Assembly: GCF_015999305.1 (NCBI RefSeq)
Contig: NZ_JAEAGP010000001.1
Span: 1,364,001 to 1,428,000 of the forward strand
Source: Erythrobacter sp. YJ-T3-07
Lineage (GTDB): Bacteria > Pseudomonadota > Alphaproteobacteria > Sphingomonadales > Sphingomonadaceae
DNA length: 64,000 nt
Direction of reading: 5' to 3'
Both the position numbers and the translations under genes were made by a program. Of the stretch, positions 1 through 9,184 are shown piece by piece (within the stretch, counting starts at the first letter, position 1; each line of letters starts with the position of its first letter). The notes under the pieces were generated by a model that was not told the origin of the DNA, did not search any database, and saw nothing but the letters and a program-made list of their open reading frames with translations.

Positions 1-1
1 C

Positions 2-313
2 ACGCACACCGTGGCGGTCGCGCTCAATTACGGCTCGCAGCAGGAGATCGCAGGCGCGGCCCGCGCGGCGGCGGAGGAGGGTGAGATCACCCCCGAGGCG
101 ATCGAGCGGCACCTGTTTACCGCCGACCTGCCGCCGGTCGACCTGCTGATCCGCACCAGCGGCGAGGTGCGCCTGTCGAATTTTCTGCTATGGCAAATGG
201 CTTATGCGGAAATGATTTTCGTCGATACGCTGTGGCCGGATTTTGGTCCTGAAGATTTGCGCAAGGCGCTCGACGTCTTTGCGAAGAGGGAGAGGCGCTA
301 TGGAGGCCGCTGA
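2..313 (+). CDS. uppS: Isoprenyl (undecaprenyl) diphosphate synthase, 3' part
   Basis: C-terminal 103 residues of a cis-prenyltransferase that condenses isopentenyl diphosphate into the C55 carrier lipid used for cell-wall precursors. The gene runs off the left edge of the window, so its start is not visible. The family signature IRTSGEVRLSNFLLWQMAYA is present; most homologues have TGGE where this one has TSGE. The end overlaps the start of cdsA by 14 bases, so the two are probably translationally coupled. It heads a classic envelope cluster (uppS-cdsA-dxr-rseP-bamA). The assignment is secure. Confidence 0.93.
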   Translation, partial: THTVAVALNYGSQQEIAGAARAAAEEGEITPEAIERHLFTADLPPVDLLIRTSGEVRLSNFLLWQMAYAEMIFVDTLWPDFGPEDLRKALDVFAKRERRYGGR

Positions 314-1022
314 GAGCGAAGGCGCAGAAAAGCCGACGCTGGAAGAGGTGCGCGAGCATTCGCGGCGCAAGACGCTGGGCATCAGGGCCGCCTCTGCGGC
401 GGTGATGCTCGCGATTGCGGTTGCGGTGTACTGGGCGCTGGGCCCCCGGGGGCTGGACATCATCGTGGCAGTGGTCGCCGCGCTGTGTTTCTTCGAACTG
501 CTGTTCCTGATCGTGAAGGCGACCGACAACGTCGCATTCCGTCTGGCGGGGATCCTGGCAGGCGCGGTATATATCGGGCTTGCGGCGCTGATCCTGATCG
601 ATTTCGACGTGCAGTATTTCTACATGGCGATCGCGGTCGTCGTGTTCGCCGATACCTTCGCCTATATCTTCGGGACGCTGATCGGTGGCCCGCGCATCAT
701 GCCCAAGGTCAGCCCGAACAAGACTTGGGCGGGGCTGATCGGCGGAATGTTCGGCGGCTTCCTCGCGCTGACCCCGCTGATCTATCTTTCTTCGAGGATC
801 ATGGGTGTGCTGGACATGCAGGCCCTGACCGTCGCCGCCGTCGCTGGGCCTGTCCTGGCGGTGATCGCGCTGGCCGGCGACCTGTTCGAAAGCTGGTTGA
901 AGCGTAAGGCGGGGGTCAAGGATTCCAGCCGCCTGATCCCGGGCCATGGCGGCTTCTTCGACCGGTTCGACGGCGTCATCCCGGTCGCGATCGTGATCGG
1001 CGTGATCGTGTCCCTGGCGTGA
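300..1022 (+). CDS. cdsA: Phosphatidate cytidylyltransferase
   Basis: Makes CDP-diacylglycerol from phosphatidic acid and CTP at the inner membrane, the branch point for all phospholipids; pgsA at 28.6 kb uses its product. The 240-residue protein has several hydrophobic segments after about residue 30. The complete CDP-diglyceride synthetase signature lies near residues 198-225 (S..LKR....KD...L.PGHGG..DR.D). The start at 300 is chosen because it overlaps the uppS end, has a purine-rich ribosome site (gagggagagg) and gives a normal N-terminus. An earlier in-frame start at 243 would lie within uppS. Confidence 0.95.
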   Translation: MEAAESEGAEKPTLEEVREHSRRKTLGIRAASAAVMLAIAVAVYWALGPRGLDIIVAVVAALCFFELLFLIVKATDNVAFRLAGILAGAVYIGLAALILIDFDVQYFYMAIAVVVFADTFAYIFGTLIGGPRIMPKVSPNKTWAGLIGGMFGGFLALTPLIYLSSRIMGVLDMQALTVAAVAGPVLAVIALAGDLFESWLKRKAGVKDSSRLIPGHGGFFDRFDGVIPVAIVIGVIVSLA

Positions 1023-1029
1023 TCGGCTG

Positions 1030-2184
1030 ATGCGTTCGATCTCTATCCTCGGCAGCACCGGATCGGTCGGCGATTCGACGCTCAAGCTGCTGCGTCAGCA
1101 CCGCAGCGAGTGGCGGGTCGAGGCGCTGACCGCGCATTGCAGCGCCACCAAGCTGGCCGAACTGGCCCGCGAATTCGATGCGAAGATCGCCGTGGTCAGC
1201 GACGAGGCATGCCTGCCCGAACTGCGCGAGGCGCTCAGCGGGAGCGGGATCGAGGCCGCGGGCGGCCGCGCTGCGCTGATCGAGGCGGCAAGGCGCCCGG
1301 TCGACATCACCATGGCCGCGATCGTCGGCTGTGCCGGCCTCGCTCCGGTAATGGCCGCGATCGAGCAGGGCGGCACGATCGCGCTGGCCAACAAGGAAGC
1401 GCTGGTTTCCGCAGGCCCGGTGATGACCGAAGCGGTCGCCAGGCACGGCGCGACGCTGCTGCCCGTCGATTCGGAGCACAACGCGATCTTCCAGTGCCTG
1501 GCGGGCAATCGCCTGTCAGAGGTGCGGATGATCACGCTGACCGCCAGCGGCGGCCCGCTGCGGCTGCTCAGCGCCGAGGAATTGCACCGGGTCACCCCGG
1601 ATCAGGCGGTCGCGCACCCCAATTGGGACATGGGCGCGAAGATCAGCGTCGATTCGGCAACGATGATGAACAAGGGCCTCGAACTGATCGAGGCGCATCA
1701 TCTGTTCCCCGTCGGGCTCGATAAGATCCGTATCATCGTTCACCCGCAAAGCGTGATCCACTCGATGGTCGAATATCGCGACCACTCGACGCTCGCCCAG
1801 CTCGGCCCGTCGGACATGATGGTGCCGATCGCCTCGTGTCTCGCCTGGCCCGAGCGGATGGACAGCCCATGCGAGCCGCTCGACCTGGCCAAGATCGGCG
1901 AGCTGAGCTTCTTTGCGCCGGATGAAACGCGCTTTCCGGCAACGCGCCTTGCACGCGCGGCGTGCGAGGAGGGCGGGGCGGCCCCGGCGGTTCTCAATGC
2001 CGCCAACGAGATAGCGGTTGCGTCTTTCCTTGCCGGTCACATTCCGTTCACCCGGATTGCAGCACTGGTGGAAGACGTTCTGGAACAGTCGAACCGGCCG
2101 CCAAGGCCCGCCACGCTCGATGACGTGCTGGCGATCGACGAAGCTGCCCGCAGGCAGGCCCAGGCGATTCTGGAGAACGCATGA
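1030..2184 (+). CDS. dxr: 1-deoxy-D-xylulose 5-phosphate reductoisomerase
   Basis: Converts DXP to 2-C-methyl-D-erythritol 4-phosphate with NADPH, the committed step of the MEP isoprenoid pathway; this supplies uppS and, in a phototroph, carotenoids and the bacteriochlorophyll tail. The 384-residue length is typical. The N-terminus has the NADPH-binding GSTGSVGDS motif (residues 8-16), and the substrate and metal-binding NKGLELIEA segment is visible mid-protein. It sits 7 bases after cdsA and overlaps rseP by four bases (ATGA), so it is part of the same operon. Confidence 0.96.
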   Translation: MRSISILGSTGSVGDSTLKLLRQHRSEWRVEALTAHCSATKLAELAREFDAKIAVVSDEACLPELREALSGSGIEAAGGRAALIEAARRPVDITMAAIVGCAGLAPVMAAIEQGGTIALANKEALVSAGPVMTEAVARHGATLLPVDSEHNAIFQCLAGNRLSEVRMITLTASGGPLRLLSAEELHRVTPDQAVAHPNWDMGAKISVDSATMMNKGLELIEAHHLFPVGLDKIRIIVHPQSVIHSMVEYRDHSTLAQLGPSDMMVPIASCLAWPERMDSPCEPLDLAKIGELSFFAPDETRFPATRLARAACEEGGAAPAVLNAANEIAVASFLAGHIPFTRIAALVEDVLEQSNRPPRPATLDDVLAIDEAARRQAQAILENA

Positions 2185-3299
2185 TCGAACAGCCTCCCTT
2201 CTGGATGTGGATAGTCGGCTTCCTCCTGGTGCTGGGGCCGCTGGTGACACTGCACGAGCTGGGCCACCTGCTGATCGGCCGCTGGCTGGGCGTAAAGGCA
2301 GAGGCTTTCTCGGTCGGTTTCGGCAAGGAACTGGCCGGTTTCAACGACAAGCATGGCACCCGCTGGCGCATCTCCGCGCTCCCGCTGGGCGGCTACGTCC
2401 AGTTCAAGGGCGACATGAACCCGGCGAGCATGCCCGACCGCGATGCTCCGGTGGAAGACGGCGCGTTCCAGCACGCATCGCTGTGGCGGCGCGCGCTGAT
2501 CGTGTTCGCAGGGCCTGCGACCAACATTCTGATCGCAGTGGGTATTTTCGCCGCCTTCTTCATGTTCATCGGGCGTCCGGTTCCGGTCGATCCCAACGCC
2601 CAGCTGACCATTGCGAGCTTTACCGAGGATTCGGCGGCGCGCGAGGCGGGGCTGCAGGTCGGCGACCGGCTGGTGTCGGTGAATGGCGAAAAGCTCGAGT
2701 CGTTCAGCCAATTGCAGAACACGATCATGCTGCGTCCCGAAGAGACGATGACCTTCGAGATCGAACGTGACGGGGCGCTGAGCACGGTCGATGTGACCAC
2801 CCGCAGCACCGAGGTCGAAGACCGTTTCGGCAACGAAATGCGGATCGGGATGATCGGTGTGGCTCCGCAGGAGGTCCAGTACGATTATCGTGCGCTCGGC
2901 CCGATAGAGGCGATCGGGGCGGGGATCGACCAGTCGGTCAAGACGGTCGACATGATGATTACCGGTATCGGCCAGATTTTCACCGGAAAGCGCTCGGTCC
3001 AGGAGCTGGGAGGGCCGATCTCGATCGCGAAGTTCTCGGGCGAGCATCTCAGCCTCGGGCCGCTCGCGTTCATCAGCTTTGTTGCGCTGATCTCGCTTAA
3101 TTTGGCATTCATTAACCTGCTGCCAATCCCGGCGCTCGACGGCGGTCACCTGGCTTTTTACGCGGCGGAAGCGATCCGCCGCAAACCGGTGGGCGCCCGG
3201 ACGACGGAAATGGCGTATCGCACCGGTGTGGCCCTAGTGCTGGCATTGATGCTATTCGTGACTGTTAACGACCTGGTGAAGCTGTTGCCCTTCGGGTGA
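2181..3299 (+). CDS. rseP: RIP metalloprotease RseP (site-2 protease)
   Basis: Inner-membrane zinc protease that cuts anti-sigma factors and leftover signal peptides within the membrane. The 372-residue protein has the zinc motif HELGH at residues 25-29 inside the first membrane helix. A PDZ domain follows at about residues 130-200, and the LDGGHL motif near residue 320 supplies the third zinc ligand. Its position between dxr and bamA is the conserved proteobacterial order. The start overlaps the dxr stop (ATGA). Confidence 0.95.
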   Translation: MIEQPPFWMWIVGFLLVLGPLVTLHELGHLLIGRWLGVKAEAFSVGFGKELAGFNDKHGTRWRISALPLGGYVQFKGDMNPASMPDRDAPVEDGAFQHASLWRRALIVFAGPATNILIAVGIFAAFFMFIGRPVPVDPNAQLTIASFTEDSAAREAGLQVGDRLVSVNGEKLESFSQLQNTIMLRPEETMTFEIERDGALSTVDVTTRSTEVEDRFGNEMRIGMIGVAPQEVQYDYRALGPIEAIGAGIDQSVKTVDMMITGIGQIFTGKRSVQELGGPISIAKFSGEHLSLGPLAFISFVALISLNLAFINLLPIPALDGGHLAFYAAEAIRRKPVGARTTEMAYRTGVALVLALMLFVTVNDLVKLLPFG

Positions 3300-3464
3300 T
3301 GGCGAGCCGGGAAGCATGAGAGAGGCGGACCCAGCAGCGATTTCGACCTGCTTGAAAGGGGCGCGCGTATCGGGCAGAGGGCGCCGGATCGCTTGGTCCG
3401 GTTGTCGATACGACAAAGCAAGGTCCGATCCGGGGTCAGAAATTTTGACGGGACAACTTCGCCA

Positions 3465-6158
3465 ATGACGGCCATTCAGACGGGCGCATCGCGCCGCAGC
3501 TGCAATATTCGCAATTATGCGCTCGCACTTCTTGCCGGCACCACGCTGGCAGGGCTTCCCCAGGCAGCCTGGGCACAGGCAGAGGATGATGCCCAGCAGA
3601 CCGATCAGGCTGCAGAGCAAGCCGATCCGGCTGCGGAGCGGACCGGCCCGGTCGCCGCGCTCCAGCAGGGCGACGTGATCCGCTCGATCTCCGTGCAGGG
3701 GGTCCAGCGGCTCGAGCCGAACACCATCCTCAGCTATGTCCGGCTGCGCCCGGGCGATACCTACACCACCGCAGCCGCCGACCAGGCGCTGAAGGATCTC
3801 GCCGCGACCGAGCTGTTCGAGAGTTTCTCGATCCGCAACGATAACGGCAACGTCGTGATCGAGGTCGAGGAAAACCCGGTCATCAACCGCATCATCCTGG
3901 AAGGGAACGAGCGGCTGAAGGACGACAAGATCGCGCCGGAAATCAAGCTTGCTCCGCGCCAGATCTTCACCCGTTCCAAGGTTCGCGCCGACGTTGCCCG
4001 GATCATCGAGCTGTACAAGCGGCAGGGGCGGTTCGCCGCCACGGTTGAACCCAAGACCGTCCAGCTCAGCCAGAACCGCGTCGATCTGGTGTTCGAGATC
4101 ACCGAGGGTCCCAAGTCCAAGGTCCGCCAGATCAACATTATCGGCAATGATGAGTTTTCCGACGGCCAGCTGAAGGGCGAAATGATCACCAAGGAGACTG
4201 GCCTGTTCAGCTTCCTCAGTGGCAACACCGGCTACGATCCCGACCGTCTGGCCTTCGACCAGCAGAAGCTGCGCGAATTCTACCTCAAGCAGGGCTATGT
4301 CGATTTCCGCGTCGTTTCGGCGGTCGCCGAACTGACGCCGGACAAGCGCGACTTCATCATCACCTACGTCGTCGAGGAAGGCGAGCGCTACAAGTTCGGC
4401 AATGTCGACGTCACCAGCGAAATCCGCGATTTCAATGGTGAGACCCTGACCAGGGGCCTCGCGATGAAGAGCGGCGACTGGTACGATGCCCAGCAGATCG
4501 AGGATACGGTCGAGCAGCTGAGCGAACTTGCCGGTCGCTTCGGCTATGCATTTGCCGACGTGCGCCCGCAGTTCCGTCGCAACCCCGAAGACCTGACCAT
4601 GGATGTCACCCTGGTCATCAACGAGGCGCCGCGCGTTTATATCGAGCGGGTCGACATCAACGGCAACACGCTGACGCAGGACAAGGTGATCCGTCGCGAG
4701 TTCAGGTCGTCCGAGGGTGACCCGTTCAACTCGTTGCAGGTCGACCGCACCACCGCCCGGATCAACTCGCTCGGCTTCTTCCAGGAAGGTTTCGAGGTTG
4801 AGCAGAAGGAAACCGGCGACGAAGACCGGATCATTCTGGAAGCCAACGTTGTCGAACAGCCGACCGGCGAACTGCAGCTATCGGCGGGCTTCTCCTCGCT
4901 CGAAAGCTTCCTGTTCTCCGGCTCGATCCGGCAGCGCAACTTCCGTGGTCGCGGTCAGACGATCGGTGCGTCCGCGCAGTTCTCGCGCTATTCGCGCTCG
5001 TTCAACCTGAGCTTCTCCGAACCTTACGTGTTCGATCGCAACATCTCGGCCGGGGTCGATCTCTACCGCCGCGATGTCAGCAGCTTCAACTTCATCGGCG
5101 GCGATCGCGAGACGAGCTTCAAGCAGGCGACCACTGGTGGTTCGCTCCGGCTGGGCGTGCCACTGACCGAATATTCGAACCTGATCGCGAGTTACACGCT
5201 CAACTACGACCAGATCAGCCTCGATGAGCGGCTCTATTTCCGCGATATCGACGGCGACGGGACGACCGAGTGCGATCCGATCCAGGCGAGCCGCTTCCTG
5301 TGCGACGTGATCGGCGATCGGGTCAGCTCGATCCTCGGCATCAACTACGTCTTCAGCAATCTCAACAGCTACTATCGCCCGAGCCGGGGCGAGCGGATCA
5401 CGCTTGGCGCAAGCTTTGCGGGTCTTGGTGGCGACGTGAAATATGCCAAGTTCACGGCCAGCGCGGCGAAGTACTGGACCGTCTTTGGCGGTTTCATCTT
5501 CTCGCTCTCGGCCGAGGGCGGTTATGTGAAGGGTCTGGAAGATCGCGGCGCCGGGGTCGACGATGTCCGTCTGAACGACCGCTTCTTCCTTGGTGAGCCG
5601 CAGTTCCGCGGGTTCGACATTCGCGGCGTTGGCCCGCGCGTGCTGCGCCAGCCCTACGTCGATGGCGCAAACGGGCCGGAACTGATTACCGATCGCGACC
5701 GGGTTCGCAACGATGCGCTGGGTGGCAACGCCTATTACCTCGGCCGTGCGGAGCTCGAAATTCCGCTCGGCGCGGGTGTCCGCGAGATGGGCCTGCGACC
5801 GTCGATCTTCGTCGATGTCGGTGCCCTCTTCAATGTCACCGCGCCCACGCTGATCGACTATCCCAACGGGCTTCAGACCACCGATGCCGATGGGAACCTG
5901 CAGTACATTCAGGATGGCGAGATCGTGATTTCGCCGGTCGATGATGAAGGCAATGCGAACACGCCCAACATCCTGGCCAATTCGCGGGTCAAAGAGGTCT
6001 TCCTCGGTGACAGCGCGAGCCCGCGCGTGTCGATCGGCGCGGGGGTTGACTGGAACTCGCCCTTCGGCCCGTTCCGCATCGATTTCGCCTACGCCCTGCG
6101 CAAGGAGCCGGGCGACGACACCAAGACACTCTCATTCAACGTAGGGACGCAATTCTGA
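3465..6158 (+). CDS. bamA: Outer membrane protein assembly factor BamA
   Basis: Central barrel of the BAM complex that folds outer-membrane proteins. The 897-residue protein has a signal peptide of about 37 residues ending AAWAQ, POTRA repeats over about residues 70-430, and a C-terminal beta barrel ending with the expected aromatic residue (GTQF). The start at 3465 is preferred to an in-frame ATG at 3393 because only the shorter form places the signal peptide at the N-terminus. A 165-base gap after rseP may hold its own promoter, but none is obvious. The stop overlaps the start of ompH. Confidence 0.95.
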   Translation: MTAIQTGASRRSCNIRNYALALLAGTTLAGLPQAAWAQAEDDAQQTDQAAEQADPAAERTGPVAALQQGDVIRSISVQGVQRLEPNTILSYVRLRPGDTYTTAAADQALKDLAATELFESFSIRNDNGNVVIEVEENPVINRIILEGNERLKDDKIAPEIKLAPRQIFTRSKVRADVARIIELYKRQGRFAATVEPKTVQLSQNRVDLVFEITEGPKSKVRQINIIGNDEFSDGQLKGEMITKETGLFSFLSGNTGYDPDRLAFDQQKLREFYLKQGYVDFRVVSAVAELTPDKRDFIITYVVEEGERYKFGNVDVTSEIRDFNGETLTRGLAMKSGDWYDAQQIEDTVEQLSELAGRFGYAFADVRPQFRRNPEDLTMDVTLVINEAPRVYIERVDINGNTLTQDKVIRREFRSSEGDPFNSLQVDRTTARINSLGFFQEGFEVEQKETGDEDRIILEANVVEQPTGELQLSAGFSSLESFLFSGSIRQRNFRGRGQTIGASAQFSRYSRSFNLSFSEPYVFDRNISAGVDLYRRDVSSFNFIGGDRETSFKQATTGGSLRLGVPLTEYSNLIASYTLNYDQISLDERLYFRDIDGDGTTECDPIQASRFLCDVIGDRVSSILGINYVFSNLNSYYRPSRGERITLGASFAGLGGDVKYAKFTASAAKYWTVFGGFIFSLSAEGGYVKGLEDRGAGVDDVRLNDRFFLGEPQFRGFDIRGVGPRVLRQPYVDGANGPELITDRDRVRNDALGGNAYYLGRAELEIPLGAGVREMGLRPSIFVDVGALFNVTAPTLIDYPNGLQTTDADGNLQYIQDGEIVISPVDDEGNANTPNILANSRVKEVFLGDSASPRVSIGAGVDWNSPFGPFRIDFAYALRKEPGDDTKTLSFNVGTQF

Positions 6159-6844
6159 TGAAACTCGCCAAAGCAATTCTCGCCGGTGCGACCATCCTGG
6201 GTGCGACGCTGGCCACCGTGCCCGCCGCAGCGCAGGTCAACGGCATCGCAATCAGCAACCCCGAAGCGGTGATCCTGCAGAGCGCGGCGCGTCAGGCCGC
6301 CTATCAGCAGATCAGCCAGCAGTACCAGGCGCAGATTCAGCAGATCAACACGATCCGCCAGGAATCCTCGCAGCTCGAGCGCAGCCTCGACACCAATTCC
6401 GATAATCAGGTCAGCGACGCGGAAATTCAGGCGAACCCGACCGTGGTCGCCCAGCTTCAGCAGAAAGAGCAGCAGATCGCGCAGATCTATCAGCCGATCC
6501 AGCTGGCTCAGGCCTATGCGATCGAACAGCTGGTCGCCGATTACCAGAACGCGCAGAATCAGGTCATCCAGCAGAAGAAGATCCAGATGCTGCTGAGCCC
6601 GGACGTGGTTCAGTATGCGCCGGACAGCGCCAACGTGACGGAGGATATCCTGAAGGTCCTCGACCAGCGCATGCCGACCGTGCAGACCGCACCCCCGGCG
6701 AACTGGCAGCCGAGCCGCCAGACGGTCGCGCTGCAGCAGCGCGTCCAGCAGATCATGCTGGGTCTTGCACAGCAGCAGGCGATGCAGGCCGCGCAGCAGC
6801 AGGGCCAGCAGCAGCAGGCACCCGCGCAGCCGTCCGGGCGCTAA
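6158..6844 (+). CDS. skp: OmpH/Skp-family periplasmic chaperone
   Basis: Periplasmic chaperone that should carry unfolded outer-membrane proteins to BamA. The 228-residue protein has a signal peptide ([20 protein letters not shown], cleavage after PAAAQ) followed by long Gln- and Ala-rich helical stretches typical of the Skp coiled-coil tentacles. The C-terminus is an unusual low-complexity QQ/QQA run, longer than in E. coli Skp. The start overlaps the bamA stop (TGATG), implying coupled synthesis. In most Gram-negatives lpxD follows; here fabZ follows directly. Confidence 0.88.
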   Translation: MKLAKAILAGATILGATLATVPAAAQVNGIAISNPEAVILQSAARQAAYQQISQQYQAQIQQINTIRQESSQLERSLDTNSDNQVSDAEIQANPTVVAQLQQKEQQIAQIYQPIQLAQAYAIEQLVADYQNAQNQVIQQKKIQMLLSPDVVQYAPDSANVTEDILKVLDQRMPTVQTAPPANWQPSRQTVALQQRVQQIMLGLAQQQAMQAAQQQGQQQQAPAQPSGR

Positions 6845-6857
6845 TCCCGTCGTCGAC

Positions 6858-7328
6858 ATGGATAATAGCGAAACAGCCGAAACGCGGAAAATGGATGTGC
6901 GGCAGGTCCTCAAGGCCCTGCCGCACCGTTACCCCATGCTGCTGGTTGACCGGGTCGAAAGCCTGACCAAGGGCGAGGAAATCCACGCGGTGAAGGCCGT
7001 GACCTTCAACGAGGATTTCTTTCAAGGCCATTTCCCCGGCGCGCCGATCATGCCCGGCGTGTTGCAGATCGAGGCACTGGCACAGGCTGCCGCGATCCTC
7101 GGGATTGAGACGCTGGACCTCGCCGGTAGTGGCAAGCTGGTCTATTTCATGGGCATCGACGGAGCCAAGTTCCGCGCGCCGGTGACGCCGGGCTGCCTGC
7201 TCGATCTGAAGGTCTCGTTCCTGCAGAAGCGTAGCCGGGTCTACAAGTTCGCCGGAAAGGCGAGCGTGGACGGCAAGACGACCTGCGAGTGTGAGTTCAC
7301 CGCGATGATCGCCGATCCGCCCGAATAG
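6858..7328 (+). CDS. fabZ: 3-hydroxyacyl-[ACP] dehydratase FabZ
   Basis: Dehydrates 3-hydroxyacyl-ACP to trans-2-enoyl-ACP in fatty acid elongation. The 156-residue hot-dog protein has the family entry motif [10 protein letters not shown]. The active-site stretch [20 protein letters not shown] carries the catalytic His58 and Glu72. The start at 6858 is chosen by length; an upstream in-frame ATG at 6765 lies inside ompH and would add unrelated sequence. It is separated from ompH by only 13 bases, so it is in the same transcript. No lpxA follows. Confidence 0.95.
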   Translation: MDNSETAETRKMDVRQVLKALPHRYPMLLVDRVESLTKGEEIHAVKAVTFNEDFFQGHFPGAPIMPGVLQIEALAQAAAILGIETLDLAGSGKLVYFMGIDGAKFRAPVTPGCLLDLKVSFLQKRSRVYKFAGKASVDGKTTCECEFTAMIADPPE

Positions 7329-7438
7329 GGGCGGGGACGAAGCAGGCTTGCCAATCGGGCGCGTTGGGACTATCGGCGCGCCTTTCCCACCCAACAGCTG
7401 GACCGGTCGGAACCGTTCCGAGGCTATGGAGACATGAC

Positions 7439-7663
7439 ATGAAGGCCGAAGGTCACCCCGATTATCACACCATCACGGTCAAGATGACCGATGGTACCGA
7501 ATTCCAGACCCGCTCCACCTGGGGCAAGGAAGGCGACACGCTGACGCTGGAAATCGACCCGACCAGCCACCCGGCATGGACCGGCGGCAAGCAGCAGCTT
7601 CAGGAAGGTGGCCGTGTGGCCGCGTTCAACAAGCGCTTCGGTGGGCTCAGCCTCAAGAAGTAA
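7439..7663 (+). CDS. rpmE: 50S ribosomal protein L31
   Basis: Large-subunit protein at the central protuberance. The 74-residue length and the sequence [17 protein letters not shown] with a late [13 protein letters not shown] segment match L31. There are no cysteines, so this is the zinc-free form. A strong ribosome site (tggaga) lies 6 bases before the ATG at 7439. A strong intrinsic terminator follows 40 bases after the stop, closing the envelope cluster transcript. Confidence 0.93.
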   Translation: MKAEGHPDYHTITVKMTDGTEFQTRSTWGKEGDTLTLEIDPTSHPAWTGGKQQLQEGGRVAAFNKRFGGLSLKK

Positions 7664-7701
7664 CGCGATTTTACGCGCTTTGCGGCCTCGTGCCGCGAGG
7701 G

Positions 7702-7730
7702 AAGGGCGGTCCGACGGGGCCGCCCTTTTT
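7702..7730 (+). terminator. Rho-independent terminator after rpmE
   Basis: Stem of about 11 pairs (aagggcggtcc pairing with gggccgccctt) around a GACG loop, followed by a run of five T. It lies 38 bases beyond the rpmE stop in the convergent gap with the DksA-like gene and can serve the plus strand. Confidence 0.85.
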
Positions 7731-7756
7731 CATTGGGCCAACCCAGCTGGCCCAAG

Positions 7757-8074
7757 CTAGCTGGCGCAGTCGACGCAGCGTGTCGCGATGGGCCGCGCTT
7801 CCAGCCGCTTGCGAGCGATCGGTTTCCCGCATTGGCTGCACCTGCCGTAGGTGCCGTTCTCGATTCGCAGAAGCGCCATGCGGATCTGTGCGATTTCCTC
7901 GCGCAGGACGCCATCGACGCCCTCGAGAGCCTCGTCGTCGGCCAGATCGATCGCCTGTTCGCTCGAATCGGCATCGAGGGGATGGCGCAGATCGTCTTCG
8001 ATCACGTCAGCCCGCTCGAGCAAGTCCGCGAGCCGCTGCTCCAACTGTTCGCGCAGATCGCCATAGTCGGTCAT
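7757..8074 (-). CDS. DksA/TraR-family C4 zinc-finger protein
   Basis: 105-residue member of the DksA/TraR family, whose members bind the RNA polymerase secondary channel and modulate initiation, often with ppGpp. A coiled-coil N-terminal half precedes a zinc finger with CSQC (about residues 79-82) and CVDC (about residues 100-103). It is shorter than true DksA and lacks the usual acidic DxxDxA coiled-coil tip as far as I can see, so it is probably a paralogue. The ATG at 8074 is preferred over GTG at 8080 because a GGAGAG site is spaced correctly before it. Confidence 0.85.
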   Translation of the reverse strand: MTDYGDLREQLEQRLADLLERADVIEDDLRHPLDADSSEQAIDLADDEALEGVDGVLREEIAQIRMALLRIENGTYGRCSQCGKPIARKRLEARPIATRCVDCAS

Positions 8075-8189
8075 TGCCACTCTCCTGTAACCGTTGTTCG
8101 CGACGGTCTAGCAGGAAGCGGCGGGGCAAAGATTGATCTCGGTCAATTCGCAAACGGTCGAGTGCCGTTTCCTCACTCCGGATTGCGTC

Positions 8190-8822
8190 TCACCAGCCCC
8201 ACCGCTTCTCGCGATACCACTTGGTAATCACGTACTTGGTGCCTTTGCGCACCTTCATCCCGTGATGCATCGTATTGGGGTTGGTCGACTGGTCGGGGCG
8301 GCGGTTGTTCCAGCATAGCAGCTTGCCGGTTTCGGGCTGGAAGCTCTTCTTGAGCACCTTGAACCGCGTCGCGCCGCCAGCTTCGGGTTCGTTGAGGTAG
8401 ATCATGAAGGTCCAAGTGCGCTGCCCCGCGACCGAGCAGTATTTCTCCCAGTCCTGCCCGTCGGGATTGAAATAGTCGCAATGCGCCTTGAACTCCTGTC
8501 CGACCGCATAGCGCTGTCCCTGCAAGGGCTCGCCATGCGTGGGGTCGATGCCGGAGAGTTCCGCCAGCATCGCCTCTAGCCGCTGGGTGCGCGGGTCGTC
8601 CATCGGCAGATCGCAGGTCTCGCTAGTGCGGAAATACATGTCGCCATCGTGATCGGCGAGGGTCGAGGGGCGCCGGTCCGCATCGATCATCGCGATCAGC
8701 TCCCCGCAGAAATTCGGATCGAGGAACCGCCGCATCTGCAAGAGCTCGACCTTGGGGAAGGGCAGGCGCTGCATGCCCCGGGCCGCGAGTTCGTCTGAAT
8801 CGGATTCGCCCGGATCGCGCAT
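8190..8822 (-). CDS. 2-oxoglutarate/Fe(II) oxygenase, prolyl 4-hydroxylase family
   Basis: 210-residue predicted dioxygenase of the P4Hc type. The iron triad appears as His114-x-Asp116 (AHCDYF) and His186/187 (MHHGMKV), and Lys196 (GTKYVITKW) fits the 2-oxoglutarate-binding residue. The typical GGATRF segment is also present. There is no signal peptide, so it is cytoplasmic. Bacterial relatives hydroxylate prolines in proteins or peptides, but the substrate cannot be read from the sequence. It lies upstream of, and in the same direction as, the DksA-like gene with a 115-base gap. Confidence 0.85.
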   Translation of the reverse strand: MRDPGESDSDELAARGMQRLPFPKVELLQMRRFLDPNFCGELIAMIDADRRPSTLADHDGDMYFRTSETCDLPMDDPRTQRLEAMLAELSGIDPTHGEPLQGQRYAVGQEFKAHCDYFNPDGQDWEKYCSVAGQRTWTFMIYLNEPEAGGATRFKVLKKSFQPETGKLLCWNNRRPDQSTNPNTMHHGMKVRKGTKYVITKWYREKRWGW

Positions 8823-9017
8823 GCGCGCCTCATGCGAAGCGGTGGACTATTTTGCAAGCCGCGCAATAATGCTGCGTAAAGACGATGATTTTGCGTTTTT
8901 CACTTCCCAAATCGCGCTCGCCGTGCAAGCGAGCCTCCACACGCAAGTTCCGCTCTTGACGCGGCGATTCGTGTACGTAACTGCCCTGCGCCTGGCGTGG
9001 CCGCGTCGGGGCATATG

Positions 9018-9094
9018 GCGATCGTAGCTCAGTTGGTTAGAGCGCCGGTTTGTGGTACCGGAGGTCGGGGGTTCGAGACCCCTCGATCGCCCCA
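9018..9094 (+). tRNA. tRNA-His (anticodon GTG)
   Basis: Complete cloverleaf: acceptor GCGATCG pairs with CGATCGC, D-arm GCTC/GAGC, anticodon loop with GTG, and T-arm with GTTCGAG. The G at 9017 can act as the G-1 residue specific to tRNA-His, opposite discriminator C at 9091, and CCA is encoded at 9092-9094. A TTGAC element at 8956-8960 could be part of its promoter. Confidence 0.97.
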
Positions 9095-9184
9095 TTTTCC
9101 CCTGCGGGTCTAGGGTTCGAGAGAACCGGCGCTGCCGGGTTCGTGCGAGCCCGGATCACTCTTGCAGGGATGATGCACAAGCCG

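Noticed and set aside
7408..7420. Short palindrome cggaaccgttccg before rpmE
   Set aside because: Only 13 bases and GC-rich; no regulator can be suggested, and it may be chance.
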